Positions 1 to 8,812 are shown, counted from the first letter of the stretch. The stretch is DNA of 64,000 nt from Ketobacter sp. (GCF_003671495.1 NZ_RCHN01000031.1:1-64000); one strand, 5' to 3'. The notes: generated from the letters alone by a model not told the origin. Numbers and translations are program-made.

Positions 1-63
1 TGCGGGTTTGAGGCGCCAAAGGCGTCGCGCAGCGATGGCGAGTATGCTCGCCACCTAAAGTAG
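1..63 (+). CDS. C-terminal end of an unknown protein (partial)
   Basis: Frame 1 is open from the window edge for 20 codons and ends at TAG (61-63); the visible residues are CGFEAPKASRSDGEYARHLK. A terminator-like hairpin follows about 30 bases later, the expected spacing for the end of a gene. The piece is too short to assign a family. The same bases hold a 6-bp hairpin (GGCGAG/CTCGCC), so this could instead be untranslated sequence. Confidence 0.35.
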   Translation, partial: CGFEAPKASRSDGEYARHLK

Positions 64-94
64 GTCATCGTCAGGCTCCTAATCCTAAAACTCC

Positions 95-120
95 ACCCAG
101 GACTCTGCGTGGGTTTTTTT
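95..120 (+). terminator. Rho-independent terminator-like hairpin
   Basis: ACCCA (95-99) pairs with TGGGT (110-114) around a 10-base loop and is followed by a run of T. The stem is short, although CAG/CTG inside it may extend pairing. It lies just behind the partial reading frame ending at 63 and ahead of the operon starting at 323. Confidence 0.5.
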
Positions 121-322
121 TAGTTTAAAGCTCAACCTTCGCGCAGGTCTTTCAGCGCTCAATGTCGACTTGTTCACATTGTAAGACTAATAAGTCTAGA
201 GTGTGTCTTTTGTGCGAAAACTGCACTAATTTGTTTATTTTAATTTCCTTTTCAAGTTTATTTAGCTTTATCAGAGTAATGTAGCGCTTCCTTGTCTGGT
301 TAGACGTAGTAGGAAAACCATC
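121..322 (+). promoter_or_regulatory. AT-rich upstream region of the TPP/citrate-synthase-like operon
   Basis: This 200-base stretch is much more AT-rich than its surroundings, especially 220-290, and holds no convincing gene. A small dyad, AGACT-AATA-AGTCT, lies near 184-197. The promoter of the 323-3670 operon should be here, but no clean -35/-10 pair stands out. A weak Shine-Dalgarno (AGGA, about 311-314) precedes the ATG at 323. Confidence 0.4.
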
Positions 323-2062
323 ATGAATGATAACGGCGATCTAATTCTCCGCTACTTGGAGAGATTAGGTGTTGAGTTCATTTTTGGTGTACCTGGGGGG
401 GCGATCGAACCTTTATACAACGCCCTTGCTCGAAGTGAACGAAATGGAGGTCCAAAAGCTGTCATAGCGCGTCATGAAACTGGTGCTGCGTTTATGGCGG
501 AAGGTTATGCCAGGGAGACAGGTAAGCTGGGAGTGTGTTGTGCCACTTCTGGCCCAGGTGCGACCAATTTGTTAACGGGCGTAGCGAGCGCTTACGCTGA
601 CTCAACACCTGTATTGGCCATTACAGGCCAACCATCTTTACAAACATTTGGCATGGGGGCGCTGCAAGAGGGCTCCTGTACGGGCATTAATACAGTCCAG
701 ATATTTGACGACTGTACGCGATTCAATACGTTGATTTCGCACCCGGCCCAGTTAGAACGAAAGCTTGTCATGGCTATCAGTCATGCCATGGGGAACAACC
801 CGGGCCCGGTGCACTTGAGTGTGCCCGTGGATATCATGCGTACACAAGTCCAGTCGGTGGAATGCAGTGGGAACTTATGGGCGTTCATCGATCATGAAGT
901 TGTACCCACCTATGAGGCTGAACGTCTGCTTTATGATGAGCTGCATGATAAGAAGTTCGTGACGATTCTGGTGGGTGAAGGCTGTGTCGGCGCAATCGAT
1001 GACATACTGGCCCTGGCGGAAGATCGCCAATGGAACTTGGTAACCACCCCAAGAGCCAAGGGGTTAATTCCGGAAAATCACCGTCTGTATCGAGGAGTGT
1101 TTGGGTTTGCCGGTCATTTCAGCGCCCGTGGAGCGATGTTGCAAGACAATGCTCAGCGGATCCTGGTTATCGGTACTGCGCTGGATGAAGTGACCACCGG
1201 AGGCTGGGATCAATCTACCGGGCTGGATCGCAAGCGTCTGGTTCACATCTCCAATAACCCGGATCACCTGAGTCGATCCACCAGCGCATTGCGCTGTATT
1301 CTTGGTTCTCCGCGGTTACTGCTGAAGCGGCTAAACCGGCGCCTTAACGTTAAGAAGCCTGAGCGTTGGGATTTGTGTGAGTTGTCGGCCAGTGGCCTGC
1401 CAACTAACTATGCACTGGATTCCGGAATTGCCTGTATCGACAAGAGCAGGCCGATCAAACCGCAAGCCTTGTTTTGGTACTTGAGCCAGATTGTTGGTGA
1501 CACTACCCGCGTCTATGCAGACAGCGGCAGTAGTTATTTATGGGCAATTCACTACTGGCGTGTTCACAAGTCCCTCGAAAATGGTCGCAGCCCGTTCCAC
1601 ATCGGTATTGGCTTCTCTTCCATGGGGTGGGCTATCGGAGCCGCGGTGGGTGCGGCGGCTGGTGCGCAAGGCGAGCCCGTGATTTGTATTACCGGTGACG
1701 GCAGCGCTCTGATGAGCGGGCAGGAAGTGACGACCGCCCTACAGGAAAATCTCAATGTCCTGTTCATTGTGCTCAACGATTCCTGCCTGGGAATGGTGAA
1801 GCATGGGCAGGCGTTAGGTGGTGCGGAAGCTATAGGCACTGAGCTTCCCAAGGTCAACTTCGCGCTGATGGCTGAAGCCATGGGGGTTCAGGCTTATTCG
1901 GTGCATTCCTTCACTGATTTGGAGCAGGTCGATCTTGAGCATCTGATGATGCAGCCGGGGCCCTGTCTGTTGGATATTCATGTGGACTCTTCGGAGATAC
2001 CACCTATGGGTAATCGTATGCGAGTTCTGGTGGGATCTTCACAGGGGGAAGTACATGTCTGA
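323..2062 (+). CDS. Thiamine-diphosphate-dependent enzyme, acetolactate synthase-like
   Basis: The 579-residue protein has the three-domain layout of the acetolactate synthase/benzaldehyde lyase family. The N-terminal PYR domain has FIFGVPGGAIEPLYNAL, the cofactor-activating Glu in RHETGAAFMAEGYA and the SGPGATN loop. A central domain follows, and the C-terminal PP domain carries the metal/diphosphate motif GDGSALMSG with a downstream ND near residue 490. Length matches the family. No regulatory small subunit (ilvN/ilvH) follows, which argues against ordinary branched-chain amino acid synthesis. Instead two citrate-synthase-like genes overlap in series, the first by 8 bases. This suggests a pathway-specific carboligase or decarboxylase that makes or uses a 2-keto acid. 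The substrate cannot be read from the sequence; oxalyl-CoA decarboxylase- or sulfoacetaldehyde-type activities remain alternatives. Confidence 0.85.
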   Translation: MNDNGDLILRYLERLGVEFIFGVPGGAIEPLYNALARSERNGGPKAVIARHETGAAFMAEGYARETGKLGVCCATSGPGATNLLTGVASAYADSTPVLAITGQPSLQTFGMGALQEGSCTGINTVQIFDDCTRFNTLISHPAQLERKLVMAISHAMGNNPGPVHLSVPVDIMRTQVQSVECSGNLWAFIDHEVVPTYEAERLLYDELHDKKFVTILVGEGCVGAIDDILALAEDRQWNLVTTPRAKGLIPENHRLYRGVFGFAGHFSARGAMLQDNAQRILVIGTALDEVTTGGWDQSTGLDRKRLVHISNNPDHLSRSTSALRCILGSPRLLLKRLNRRLNVKKPERWDLCELSASGLPTNYALDSGIACIDKSRPIKPQALFWYLSQIVGDTTRVYADSGSSYLWAIHYWRVHKSLENGRSPFHIGIGFSSMGWAIGAAVGAAAGAQGEPVICITGDGSALMSGQEVTTALQENLNVLFIVLNDSCLGMVKHGQALGGAEAIGTELPKVNFALMAEAMGVQAYSVHSFTDLEQVDLEHLMMQPGPCLLDIHVDSSEIPPMGNRMRVLVGSSQGEVHV

Positions 2063-2885
2063 CACATTTGAGTTGCATTCATCTATCTGGCGTGAGGAGC
2101 CTCAGGCAGAGAACCCCTTCACGGCCGAGCGTTGTTTTGCTTATGGTTATGATGTTTATGGTGATGTGTTGCCAAAAAGCAGTTGGCCGGAGTATCTGTT
2201 ATTGCTCTTCACGGGTGAGCGCCCAACCGCGGAGGCAGCGATGCTGCTGGAGAAACTGGCAATCGCATTGGCCAATCCCGGGCCCAGGGAACCGAGCGTC
2301 CGGGCGGCCATGAATGGCGGTGTAGGCGGCTCGGTAGATGCCGCCTCGTTGATCGCAGCCCTGGCGGTCGGGGCTGGTCAATATGGTGGATCCCACGAAG
2401 TGTATTTGTTGGTAGAAACCTGGAATCGGCTGGGCGCTGATCTGGATGGTTGGAAACGTTACCTGGCCCAGCCCAACCAGGGTTATCGTGAGGATGTATG
2501 GAGCCCAATCGAACATGCCCCTGGGTTTGACCCCCATGGTGTTCATTGTGCCAAGCCGGTCTTGCAATCGCTCACCTTTTTGGCTGAGGTTTCCCCCGGG
2601 TCCGCGTTGGCATGGTTATGTGTACACAGATCTGAACTGGAACACCAATGCGGTCTGCCTCTTGCCATGTCAGCGGTAGCGGCAGCGGCGTTTCAAGATC
2701 TTGGATTGAGTGGGAGCCAGGCCATTATGTTGTATTTGATGCTGCGGCTTCCCGGCGCAGCGGTTCATGCCCTGGAGCAGGAAAAACTGGGCTGGAAGCG
2801 GTTTCCGGCCTACGGCCCTGCGATTCACTTGAGCGATGATCCCGGTGCATTGGGCACCCCTGATGTGAGTAGGTTCGAGTTATGA
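2055..2885 (+). CDS. Citrate synthase-like protein 1 (degenerate active site)
   Basis: The start is ATG 2055, preceded by AGGGGGAAG and overlapping the upstream stop by 8 bases (276 residues). The fold is recognisable as citrate synthase/citryl-CoA lyase: LLLFTGERPTAEAAM near residues 48-62, GQYGGSHEVYLL near 108-119 where citrate synthases have LHGGANE, PGFDPHG near 156-162 in place of PGFGHPVY, and a C-terminal LMLRLPGAAVHALEQ helix. Aligned by eye, one His of the triad region is retained (H161). The first His is shifted or replaced, and the Asp of the usual NVD motif is missing (PLAMSAV). At 276 residues it is shorter than classical citrate synthase (about 430), comparable to citryl-CoA lyase-type proteins. 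It may work as one half of a heteromer with the next gene. Exact reaction unknown. Confidence 0.75.
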   Translation: MSDTFELHSSIWREEPQAENPFTAERCFAYGYDVYGDVLPKSSWPEYLLLLFTGERPTAEAAMLLEKLAIALANPGPREPSVRAAMNGGVGGSVDAASLIAALAVGAGQYGGSHEVYLLVETWNRLGADLDGWKRYLAQPNQGYREDVWSPIEHAPGFDPHGVHCAKPVLQSLTFLAEVSPGSALAWLCVHRSELEHQCGLPLAMSAVAAAAFQDLGLSGSQAIMLYLMLRLPGAAVHALEQEKLGWKRFPAYGPAIHLSDDPGALGTPDVSRFEL

Positions 2886-3670
2886 GTATCGAAGATTTAC
2901 TGGCAGCACAAAATAGATTGGAAGGTGCCCTAGGCAAGGCGTTTCTCTCTGAGCGAGTGGTGATGCGGGGAAAGGATCTACACCACGAACTCGGTAAACA
3001 GGGTTGGTTAGGGTTGTTGGTGTACGCCATCACCGGCCGGGAGTTTGACGAAAAACAGCTTCGTTTTATGAATTTTATGTGGGTTGCCACCAGTTATCCG
3101 GACGCCAGCATTTGGCCGAATCAGGTTGCCTCCCTGGCGGGTACGGCGCGAACGACACCGTCCTTATCCCTGGTGGCGGGGCTTGCGGTGTCAGAAGCCC
3201 GGCTATATGGGCGCAAGCCGGATCGACGTTCCATGGACTTCTTTCAGCGAGCCGCCGCCAAGCTGGATCAAGGTGCTACGCTGGAGCAGGTGATTGACGA
3301 GGAGATCGCGGAGCGCAAGGTGATTTTTGGTTATGGCAGGCCGCTGGCACGATTGGATGAGCGGGTGGCGCATACGCTGCAATTCATGGCGGAGTTGGGG
3401 TTGGACCAGGGCCGTCACTTTAACATTGCGTTGGATGTGCATCGTTATTTAAAGGGCCGTGGCCTGTCCATTAATATTGCCGCTGTTTACGCCAGCGTCA
3501 TGGCGGATATGGGCTTTACCACCGAGGAGTACCAATTGTTCCTGACCCTGATCTTCTCCGCCGGGATGGTTCCCTGTTATCTGGATGCCAAGCGCAGACC
3601 GGAAGGGGGCTTTTTTCCGGTGGCTTGTGAAAATCTGGTGTACTCGGGTGTCGGTGCCCGTTCCTGGTAG
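2882..3670 (+). CDS. Citrate synthase-like protein 2 (degenerate active site)
   Basis: The ATG overlaps the previous stop in an ATGA quartet, indicating translational coupling. The 262-residue protein keeps the helical pattern of the citrate synthase superfamily: GYGRPLARLDERV near 150-162 aligns with the GFGHRVYK-DPRA segment, and SINIAAVYASVMADMGF near 196-212 with the NVDFYSG segment. The catalytic His is Arg and the catalytic Asp is Ala in this alignment, and no HGGA motif is visible. Relation to gene 2055-2885 is that of a diverged paralogue. The likely roles are a non-catalytic or differently catalytic partner subunit that binds CoA or an acyl group. Function not assigned. Confidence 0.65.
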   Translation: MSIEDLLAAQNRLEGALGKAFLSERVVMRGKDLHHELGKQGWLGLLVYAITGREFDEKQLRFMNFMWVATSYPDASIWPNQVASLAGTARTTPSLSLVAGLAVSEARLYGRKPDRRSMDFFQRAAAKLDQGATLEQVIDEEIAERKVIFGYGRPLARLDERVAHTLQFMAELGLDQGRHFNIALDVHRYLKGRGLSINIAAVYASVMADMGFTTEEYQLFLTLIFSAGMVPCYLDAKRRPEGGFFPVACENLVYSGVGARSW

Positions 3671-3767
3671 GTCAATAAGAGGGTTTGTGCAATTTATTAC
3701 AAAACTTAATTAGGTAGCGTTGCATTTCAAGGTTTTACTGCTAGATTGTTCAAAGGGAATAATAAAA

Positions 3768-3823
3768 GCGCCCTGATTGCTGTGTGGGCGCAGAGCCAAG
3801 GGTGGGCACGATTGGGACGTGCC
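3768..3823 (+). promoter_or_regulatory. Structured leader ahead of the TonB receptor gene (two hairpins)
   Basis: The 247-base gap 3671-3917 has no gene. It contains two perfect short stems, GCGCCC (3768-3773) with GGGCGC (3786-3791) and GGCACG (3805-3810) with CGTGCC (3818-3823). A TTGACA hexamer lies at 3830-3835 without a good -10. No Fur box or complete cobalamin riboswitch consensus is visible. It may be a cis-acting control element or just promoter DNA. Confidence 0.35.
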
Positions 3824-3917
3824 TCTAAGTTGACAATTGGAATACGGTTCGGTTTTTTCACGGATGAATAGTAATTGAACTTCCAGCCTTGTCGAATATG
3901 GCTTCAGGGAGTTATCT

Positions 3918-5999
3918 ATGAAGCGTTTAACCGCAGTGGTGCTCGCAACTTCGCTGCCAGGTGTTGGAATTTGTAACACGGATTCCGATTTATGGGATCT
4001 GTCGCTCGCAGAATTAATGAATGTTCAGATTACCCGGGTCGCCACGGGCAGCCCCACGCCCCTTAACCGGGCCGCTGCCATTGTAACGGTGATCACCGCC
4101 GAGGATTTGAGGCAAACGGGTGCTCGCAATATCGAAGATGCGTTGATGTCGGTCCCTGGCTTGTATGTAGGCCGCTCGGAACCGGGATACGCTCCCACCT
4201 ATATCTTCCGAGGCATCTATGGCAGCCTGAATCCGCAGGCGCTGCTGATGATCAACGGCTTCCCCCAGAAATCATTACCCATCGGGAATAAGGGCAATGT
4301 ATGGGGTGGTATGCCGGTAGAGTCCGTGCAACGAATCGAAATTATCCGTGGCCCCGGTTCGGCGCTCTATGGTGCTGATGCCTTTGCCGGTGTGATCAAT
4401 GTGATCACCAAGACCGCAGAGGACGTTGATGGAACAAAGCTGGGCGTGCGTGCCGGCAGCTTTGACACCTATGATGCCTGGGCACAGTACGGCGGTCAGG
4501 TGGCTGAATGGAGTGTGATGTTCAGCCTGGAAGCCGGGTCGACCGGGGGCCACCGGGAGATCATCGAATCCGATGCCCAGACGCAGTTTGATGAGGACTT
4601 TTCTAGCATCCCGGGTTATCAACCGATTTCCTATGCGCCCGGACCCATCAATGCCGGTTATGATCATGTGGATTTGAGGGTGGACCTGCAGCGGGATGCG
4701 TGGCAGATCCGCTTTGGATACCAGAACCGCAACAATCTGGAAACCGGTGACGGTTTGGCTGGCGCGCTGGACCCGATCGGGTCGACCTATCGCGCCGATA
4801 TCGCGAACTTTGACCTCACCTATGCCAAGGAGCTTTGGGATGGTGAATTGTCCCTGGTGACACAACTCAGTGCGTATTTTGCGTCACAGGAACCCGTGGA
4901 AACCAATTATTTGTTCCCTGCGGGGGCCTTTGTTGGCTCTTTCCCGGATGGATATATCGGCAACCCTGGTCATAAGGAAATCCAGACCACTCTGCAACAG
5001 TTCGCAGTGTATAGCGGTTGGGATAGCCACCGGCTGCGGTTGGGGATCGGCGCCACCTACGGCGATGTCTATGAAACGACGGAGGAAAAGAACTTTGAGG
5101 TGGATCTGATTACACCGAAGCCGGAGGGCCTGGTGGATGTCAGTGACACTGATGAGGTCTGGTTGCCGGAGAAGGATCGGACCCTGTATTTTCTGTCGTT
5201 GCAGGATGAGTGGCAGCTTGATCCGAATTGGCAGCTGGTGCTGGGAGCGCGTTACGATCACTACTCCGATTTTGGGGACACGGTGAATCCGCGGTTGGCG
5301 CTGGTGTGGGCGACCACGCCGGACTGGACCACCCGCCTTTTGTATGGTCGTGCCTTTCGGGCCCCGAGCCTGTCGGAGCTCTATACCATTTCCAATCCGG
5401 TTGCCCTCGGCAACCCCGATCTTGATCCCGAAGTCATCGACACCTATGAACTGGCCTTCAATCATCAACTGGAAAATGGCCAGTCCTATGGGTTCAATTT
5501 CTTCTACTACAAAATCAAGGACATGATTCTTTACGACACCTCCGGCAATGGTGTCGCGGCCAACGTCGGTGAGCGTACCGGGAAAGGCGTGGAGTTAGAG
5601 CTGATTCAGCCATTGACCGATCAATTGAGACTGAATGCCAACTACTCCTATCAGGAGTCGGTGAATACCCGGTTGGACGACGACGTGGGATATGCGCCCA
5701 ACAATCAATCCTATGCGCAGTTGAATTGGAATGTGCATTCCGATTGGCATGCCAACGTGGAAATGCATTGGTTTGGGCGAATTCAAAGAGCATCCCAGGA
5801 CGACCGGCCGCCGGTAAAAAGCGCATCGGTCTGGAACCTTACCATCCGCAGAGCCAACCTTTGGGGCGGGGTTGAGCTGGCGCTTAACCTGCGTAATCTG
5901 TTCGATAAAGACTGGCGTAGCCCCAGCTGGACCCGGGTGGAGTATGATTACCCCAATCCAGGACGAAACGGTAACGTGACCCTGCGTTATAGCTTCTGA
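3918..5999 (+). CDS. TonB-dependent outer-membrane receptor
   Basis: The 693-residue protein starts at an ATG preceded by CAGGGAG and has a short signal peptide ending near residue 20. The plug domain follows: LWDLSLAELMNVQITRVATG, then PAAIVTVITAEDLRQTGARNIEDALMSVPGLYV-like segments and the RIEIIRGPGSALYGADAFAGVINVITK signature near 135-160. The rest is a 22-strand-type barrel ending in the classic C-terminal aromatic (NVTLRYSF). The style is that of BtuB/CirA/FepA-like receptors, which take up cobalamin, ferric siderophores or heme using TonB-ExbBD energy. The ligand cannot be told. It lies 250 bases behind the TPP/citrate-synthase-like operon, which raises the possibility that it imports that pathway's product or substrate. 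Confidence 0.9.
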   Translation: MKRLTAVVLATSLPGVGICNTDSDLWDLSLAELMNVQITRVATGSPTPLNRAAAIVTVITAEDLRQTGARNIEDALMSVPGLYVGRSEPGYAPTYIFRGIYGSLNPQALLMINGFPQKSLPIGNKGNVWGGMPVESVQRIEIIRGPGSALYGADAFAGVINVITKTAEDVDGTKLGVRAGSFDTYDAWAQYGGQVAEWSVMFSLEAGSTGGHREIIESDAQTQFDEDFSSIPGYQPISYAPGPINAGYDHVDLRVDLQRDAWQIRFGYQNRNNLETGDGLAGALDPIGSTYRADIANFDLTYAKELWDGELSLVTQLSAYFASQEPVETNYLFPAGAFVGSFPDGYIGNPGHKEIQTTLQQFAVYSGWDSHRLRLGIGATYGDVYETTEEKNFEVDLITPKPEGLVDVSDTDEVWLPEKDRTLYFLSLQDEWQLDPNWQLVLGARYDHYSDFGDTVNPRLALVWATTPDWTTRLLYGRAFRAPSLSELYTISNPVALGNPDLDPEVIDTYELAFNHQLENGQSYGFNFFYYKIKDMILYDTSGNGVAANVGERTGKGVELELIQPLTDQLRLNANYSYQESVNTRLDDDVGYAPNNQSYAQLNWNVHSDWHANVEMHWFGRIQRASQDDRPPVKSASVWNLTIRRANLWGGVELALNLRNLFDKDWRSPSWTRVEYDYPNPGRNGNVTLRYSF

Positions 6000-6015
6000 G
6001 CCCGGCAGGATGCTT

Positions 6016-7734
6016 CTACCGCTGACTCAATGCCAGCGGTTCATAGGTTTCCCGCTCAGGGTTCCAGCGCAAAAACTCATAGTCCTCACTGAGGACAGGC
6101 TGTTCGAAATGCAAGGTCAACTCCATGGGCTTGCCGTCGGGGTCGGTTTTGCTGATCTCGATGGTGAGCCCGGACAGAGCCACCGTATCCCCGCTGGTGA
6201 AAGGGTATTTCGTCAGATCCCGTACTGATTCCTCAATGGGGTCATCAATGAACCCGTTTTCCCGTGTCAGTACCAGTTGATTTCCGCGCACCTCAGTCTT
6301 GATGTCGCCCTTTAATGTGGTAATGGTCCAGATCCGCTCCGGCATGGGCTCGTGGCGATAGAAGCGCAATCCGGCGATGGCCAGTGAGGAAGCAAGGGGC
6401 GGGGAGAACAGGATGAGCTTTTTTTGCTCCAGGTGATCGATGTTGTGGAAATAGGAGGGTTTGTCGGAAACGGCCTTGGCCATGAAATAGGTGCTGTAGG
6501 TCATCACTGGCATTAACAGCGGTGCCAGGATCAAATGAAACAAGGCCATCAGCCCGAACACAGACAGGCTGTAATAGCGTACGAGCTTATTGGTCGGGCG
6601 CTCTTTTGCGATCCACAATTTAGCCATGAACCCCGCCAGCAGGCCTGCTGCACCGATGCCGGGGAATAGCAGTAAGCGGTCATAGGGTGACGCCGCCAGG
6701 GCCGGCAGAATGGAGAACAGCATGCCACAGGCCCAAAACCAGGTGCTGCGCTGCGCTCGCTGCAGGGCCAGGATGGGCAGCAGGACCAGCACCAGGAACA
6801 GGGCGCACGCCACGGCGTAGAGCTGTTTGTCCCCCGGGGTCAGGGTGTAGAGATCTGCGGGTATGATGCCCCATTGACTCGCCAACAGCACGGGCAGCCG
6901 TTCCAGGGCGGCCAGGACAAAGGCCGCTGGTTGAGAGGCCGGGTCCACATAATAGGCACCGGCGTGGGCGGCACCAAATCCCGCTTGCTTGTAAACGACC
7001 CACCAGATCAGGATCACCGTAAAGTAAGGCAGCGCGGCGATGCATCCTTTCACAGGGCCTTTTTTGTCCAGGAACAGAGCATAGGCACCAATATAACCAA
7101 ATACCGAAATGCCCAGTTCGGCCGAAAACAGGGCCAGCAATTGCGCAAGCAGGGCCCCTAACAGCAACAGTCCCCGTTCCTCTTCCCGCCATTTTACATG
7201 CAGAAGTAAGGTAGTCAGGCCGAAGGTCAGCGCCAGCAGGGCATTACGATTGGAGATCCAGCTCACGGTGAAGCCATGGGTGCTGTCCAGGGCGTAGAGG
7301 AACAGGGCCAGCAACACCGTGATCTTCTGGTCCAGATAACGCTGAAACAGCTGCGCGACCAGCCACAGCGCCAGCAGATACCAGATCACGTTGTGCAGGT
7401 GCATGAGCCAGGGGTGATCGGGCCAGAGTTGGTAATCCAACCAGTGAAACAGCTCGGAGAGGGGGCGCCAAAATGCGTATTTCATATCCGAGTAGGTCCA
7501 CCAGGGGATCAGACTGTAGTCCATCAGCAGGCGGTTGCGCTCAGGATCACCGTTAATGAACGAAAATAAACCAAAAAGAGACAGATCATCCGGTTTTGTG
7601 ATGGGAAGATCTGCATTCAGCAACGCGTAGTGGAGATAGTCATCACCCATGTAGCCCGTGAATAACGCGGGAATACACAGGATGAAGGTGAGGAAGAGGA
7701 TGAGGTTGCGGCGGCCAGCGTAAGAGGTCGGCAT
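6016..7734 (-). CDS. Polytopic membrane protein, GT-C glycosyltransferase-like
   Basis: The 572-residue protein has an N-terminal membrane segment followed by GDDYLHY, an acidic pair placed where GT-C glycosyltransferases have the catalytic DD/DE of the first periplasmic loop. FWRPLSELFHWLDYQLWP and HNVIWYLLALWLVAQLF follow, a pattern common in PMT/TMTC-like and O-antigen-ligase-like proteins. About ten or eleven hydrophobic segments run to residue 420, then a soluble C-terminal domain of about 150 residues. Substrate unknown; transfer from a lipid-linked sugar is the family expectation. It is transcribed divergently from the TetR gene at 7958 and converges with the TonB receptor gene. Confidence 0.6.
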   Translation of the reverse strand: MPTSYAGRRNLILFLTFILCIPALFTGYMGDDYLHYALLNADLPITKPDDLSLFGLFSFINGDPERNRLLMDYSLIPWWTYSDMKYAFWRPLSELFHWLDYQLWPDHPWLMHLHNVIWYLLALWLVAQLFQRYLDQKITVLLALFLYALDSTHGFTVSWISNRNALLALTFGLTTLLLHVKWREEERGLLLLGALLAQLLALFSAELGISVFGYIGAYALFLDKKGPVKGCIAALPYFTVILIWWVVYKQAGFGAAHAGAYYVDPASQPAAFVLAALERLPVLLASQWGIIPADLYTLTPGDKQLYAVACALFLVLVLLPILALQRAQRSTWFWACGMLFSILPALAASPYDRLLLFPGIGAAGLLAGFMAKLWIAKERPTNKLVRYYSLSVFGLMALFHLILAPLLMPVMTYSTYFMAKAVSDKPSYFHNIDHLEQKKLILFSPPLASSLAIAGLRFYRHEPMPERIWTITTLKGDIKTEVRGNQLVLTRENGFIDDPIEESVRDLTKYPFTSGDTVALSGLTIEISKTDPDGKPMELTLHFEQPVLSEDYEFLRWNPERETYEPLALSQR

Positions 7735-7835
7735 GGTTACTACTCGTTGTTATTGTTATGAATCCCGAGTTTATTGTTGAAATCTGCTGATCACAACCGC
7801 TCTGGTCTCAAATCCGGCCATTATGTACCCGGTAT

Positions 7836-7857
7836 ATACAAAGTGTATTTTTTGTAT
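7836..7857. promoter_or_regulatory. Inverted repeat in the TetR divergent promoter (candidate operator)
   Basis: ATACAAA (7836-7842) and TTTGTAT (7851-7857) form a perfect 7-bp dyad separated by 8 bases. It lies in the AT-rich 223-base region between the GT-C-like gene (minus) and the TetR gene (plus). Arm length and total size suit a TetR-family operator. Confidence 0.45.
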
Positions 7858-7957
7858 TTATAAGAGTATTATGTTTGCTCTGTTATTGGCTCATATTTCA
7901 GCCTAAAATAGTTAGCAAAACCCATTTTGTTTAGAAGTAGTTGGGGGATCAACACTA

Positions 7958-8674
7958 ATGGAACAACAAATCGAGCAGCCTGACGATCTGTCTCTGGTTG
8001 ATATTTTACTCAAGGCGACCCAAAAAGAGCTGGGCCAAGCCAAGGAGAAATTCAATTTTCCGGTACCGGGGCAAGGGGCGAAAGCCGATGTCCTGTTCAA
8101 TTCCATCGGTGTTTTTACCAGCAAAGGTATCGAGGAGACCACGGTTCAGGATTTGTTGGACGCCGCAAACATTTCCCGTCGAACGTTTTATAAGTACTTC
8201 AAAAACAAAGTGGATGTGCTCGAGAGCATTTACCAGGTGGCGGCCGAGTTGTTGGTGGTTCGGTTCAAGGCGGTGCGCAAGGAATCCCGCTCCATGAGTG
8301 AATTCATTGTGCAGTGTGTAGAGCTGTACTTTGATTATCACACCCACCTGGGCCCCCTGGTGCGCATGATGACCGAGGAGGCCCGCCGCGCCGGTTCACC
8401 CCTGGCGGCACACCGGGAAACCTTGCTGGCCCATATCGTCGAGTTATTCGATGAAAAATACTTCGAAATGGAAGGGGTGCACCTGGATCCCAAGGTGTAT
8501 TACTCCCTGATCTGGATGATGGAGAGCGCCTCCATGAACCTGTTGGCCCATTTGCCCTGTGACCAATCCGTGGTAGAGCAATACAAGGCCGTCATGTGTG
8601 CCATCAGTGCCCGGGTGGCCATGACCCATGCGGAGCAATGGGATTCATTACCGGGTATGCCGCTTCAGGTCTGA
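7958..8674 (+). CDS. TetR/AcrR-family transcriptional regulator
   Basis: The 238-residue protein has an N-terminal extension of about 45 residues before a TetR helix-turn-helix. The HTH region reads VLFNSIGVFTSKGIEETTVQD, then LLDAANISRRTFYKYFKNKVDVL near residues 48-90. A ligand-binding helical domain follows. TetR proteins repress by dimer binding to palindromes, and the inverted repeat at 7836-7857 just upstream is a candidate site for control of this gene and the divergent membrane-protein gene. The start ATG is preceded by GGGGG about 10 bases upstream. Effector unknown. Confidence 0.85.
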   Translation: MEQQIEQPDDLSLVDILLKATQKELGQAKEKFNFPVPGQGAKADVLFNSIGVFTSKGIEETTVQDLLDAANISRRTFYKYFKNKVDVLESIYQVAAELLVVRFKAVRKESRSMSEFIVQCVELYFDYHTHLGPLVRMMTEEARRAGSPLAAHRETLLAHIVELFDEKYFEMEGVHLDPKVYYSLIWMMESASMNLLAHLPCDQSVVEQYKAVMCAISARVAMTHAEQWDSLPGMPLQV

Positions 8675-8812
8675 GTCTATTTTCTGCCAGCCCGGCAAAA
8701 TCGGTCTAAGCTTATTCTAGGTGCCTGGCACGTCAGGTCAGGCGCCTGCACCGGCTGGTGTGATTGGCCGGCTGTGTACATGGATAGGAGTGATTGATTG
8801 CAGGAGGCAGCA

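Noticed and set aside
1..120. 3' end of a structured RNA gene (tmRNA-like) at the left edge
   Set aside because: A hairpin is present, but no T-arm or CCA end; the partial reading frame plus terminator explains the region better.
3671..3917. Cobalamin riboswitch before the TonB receptor gene
   Set aside because: An AAAGGGAA and a GAGCCA are present, but the B12-box and the ordered core consensus are not.
8718..8748. Hairpin GGTGCCTG/CAGGCGCC behind the TetR gene as a terminator
   Set aside because: An 8-bp stem with one G-T pair exists, but there is no T-run; not listed as a terminator.
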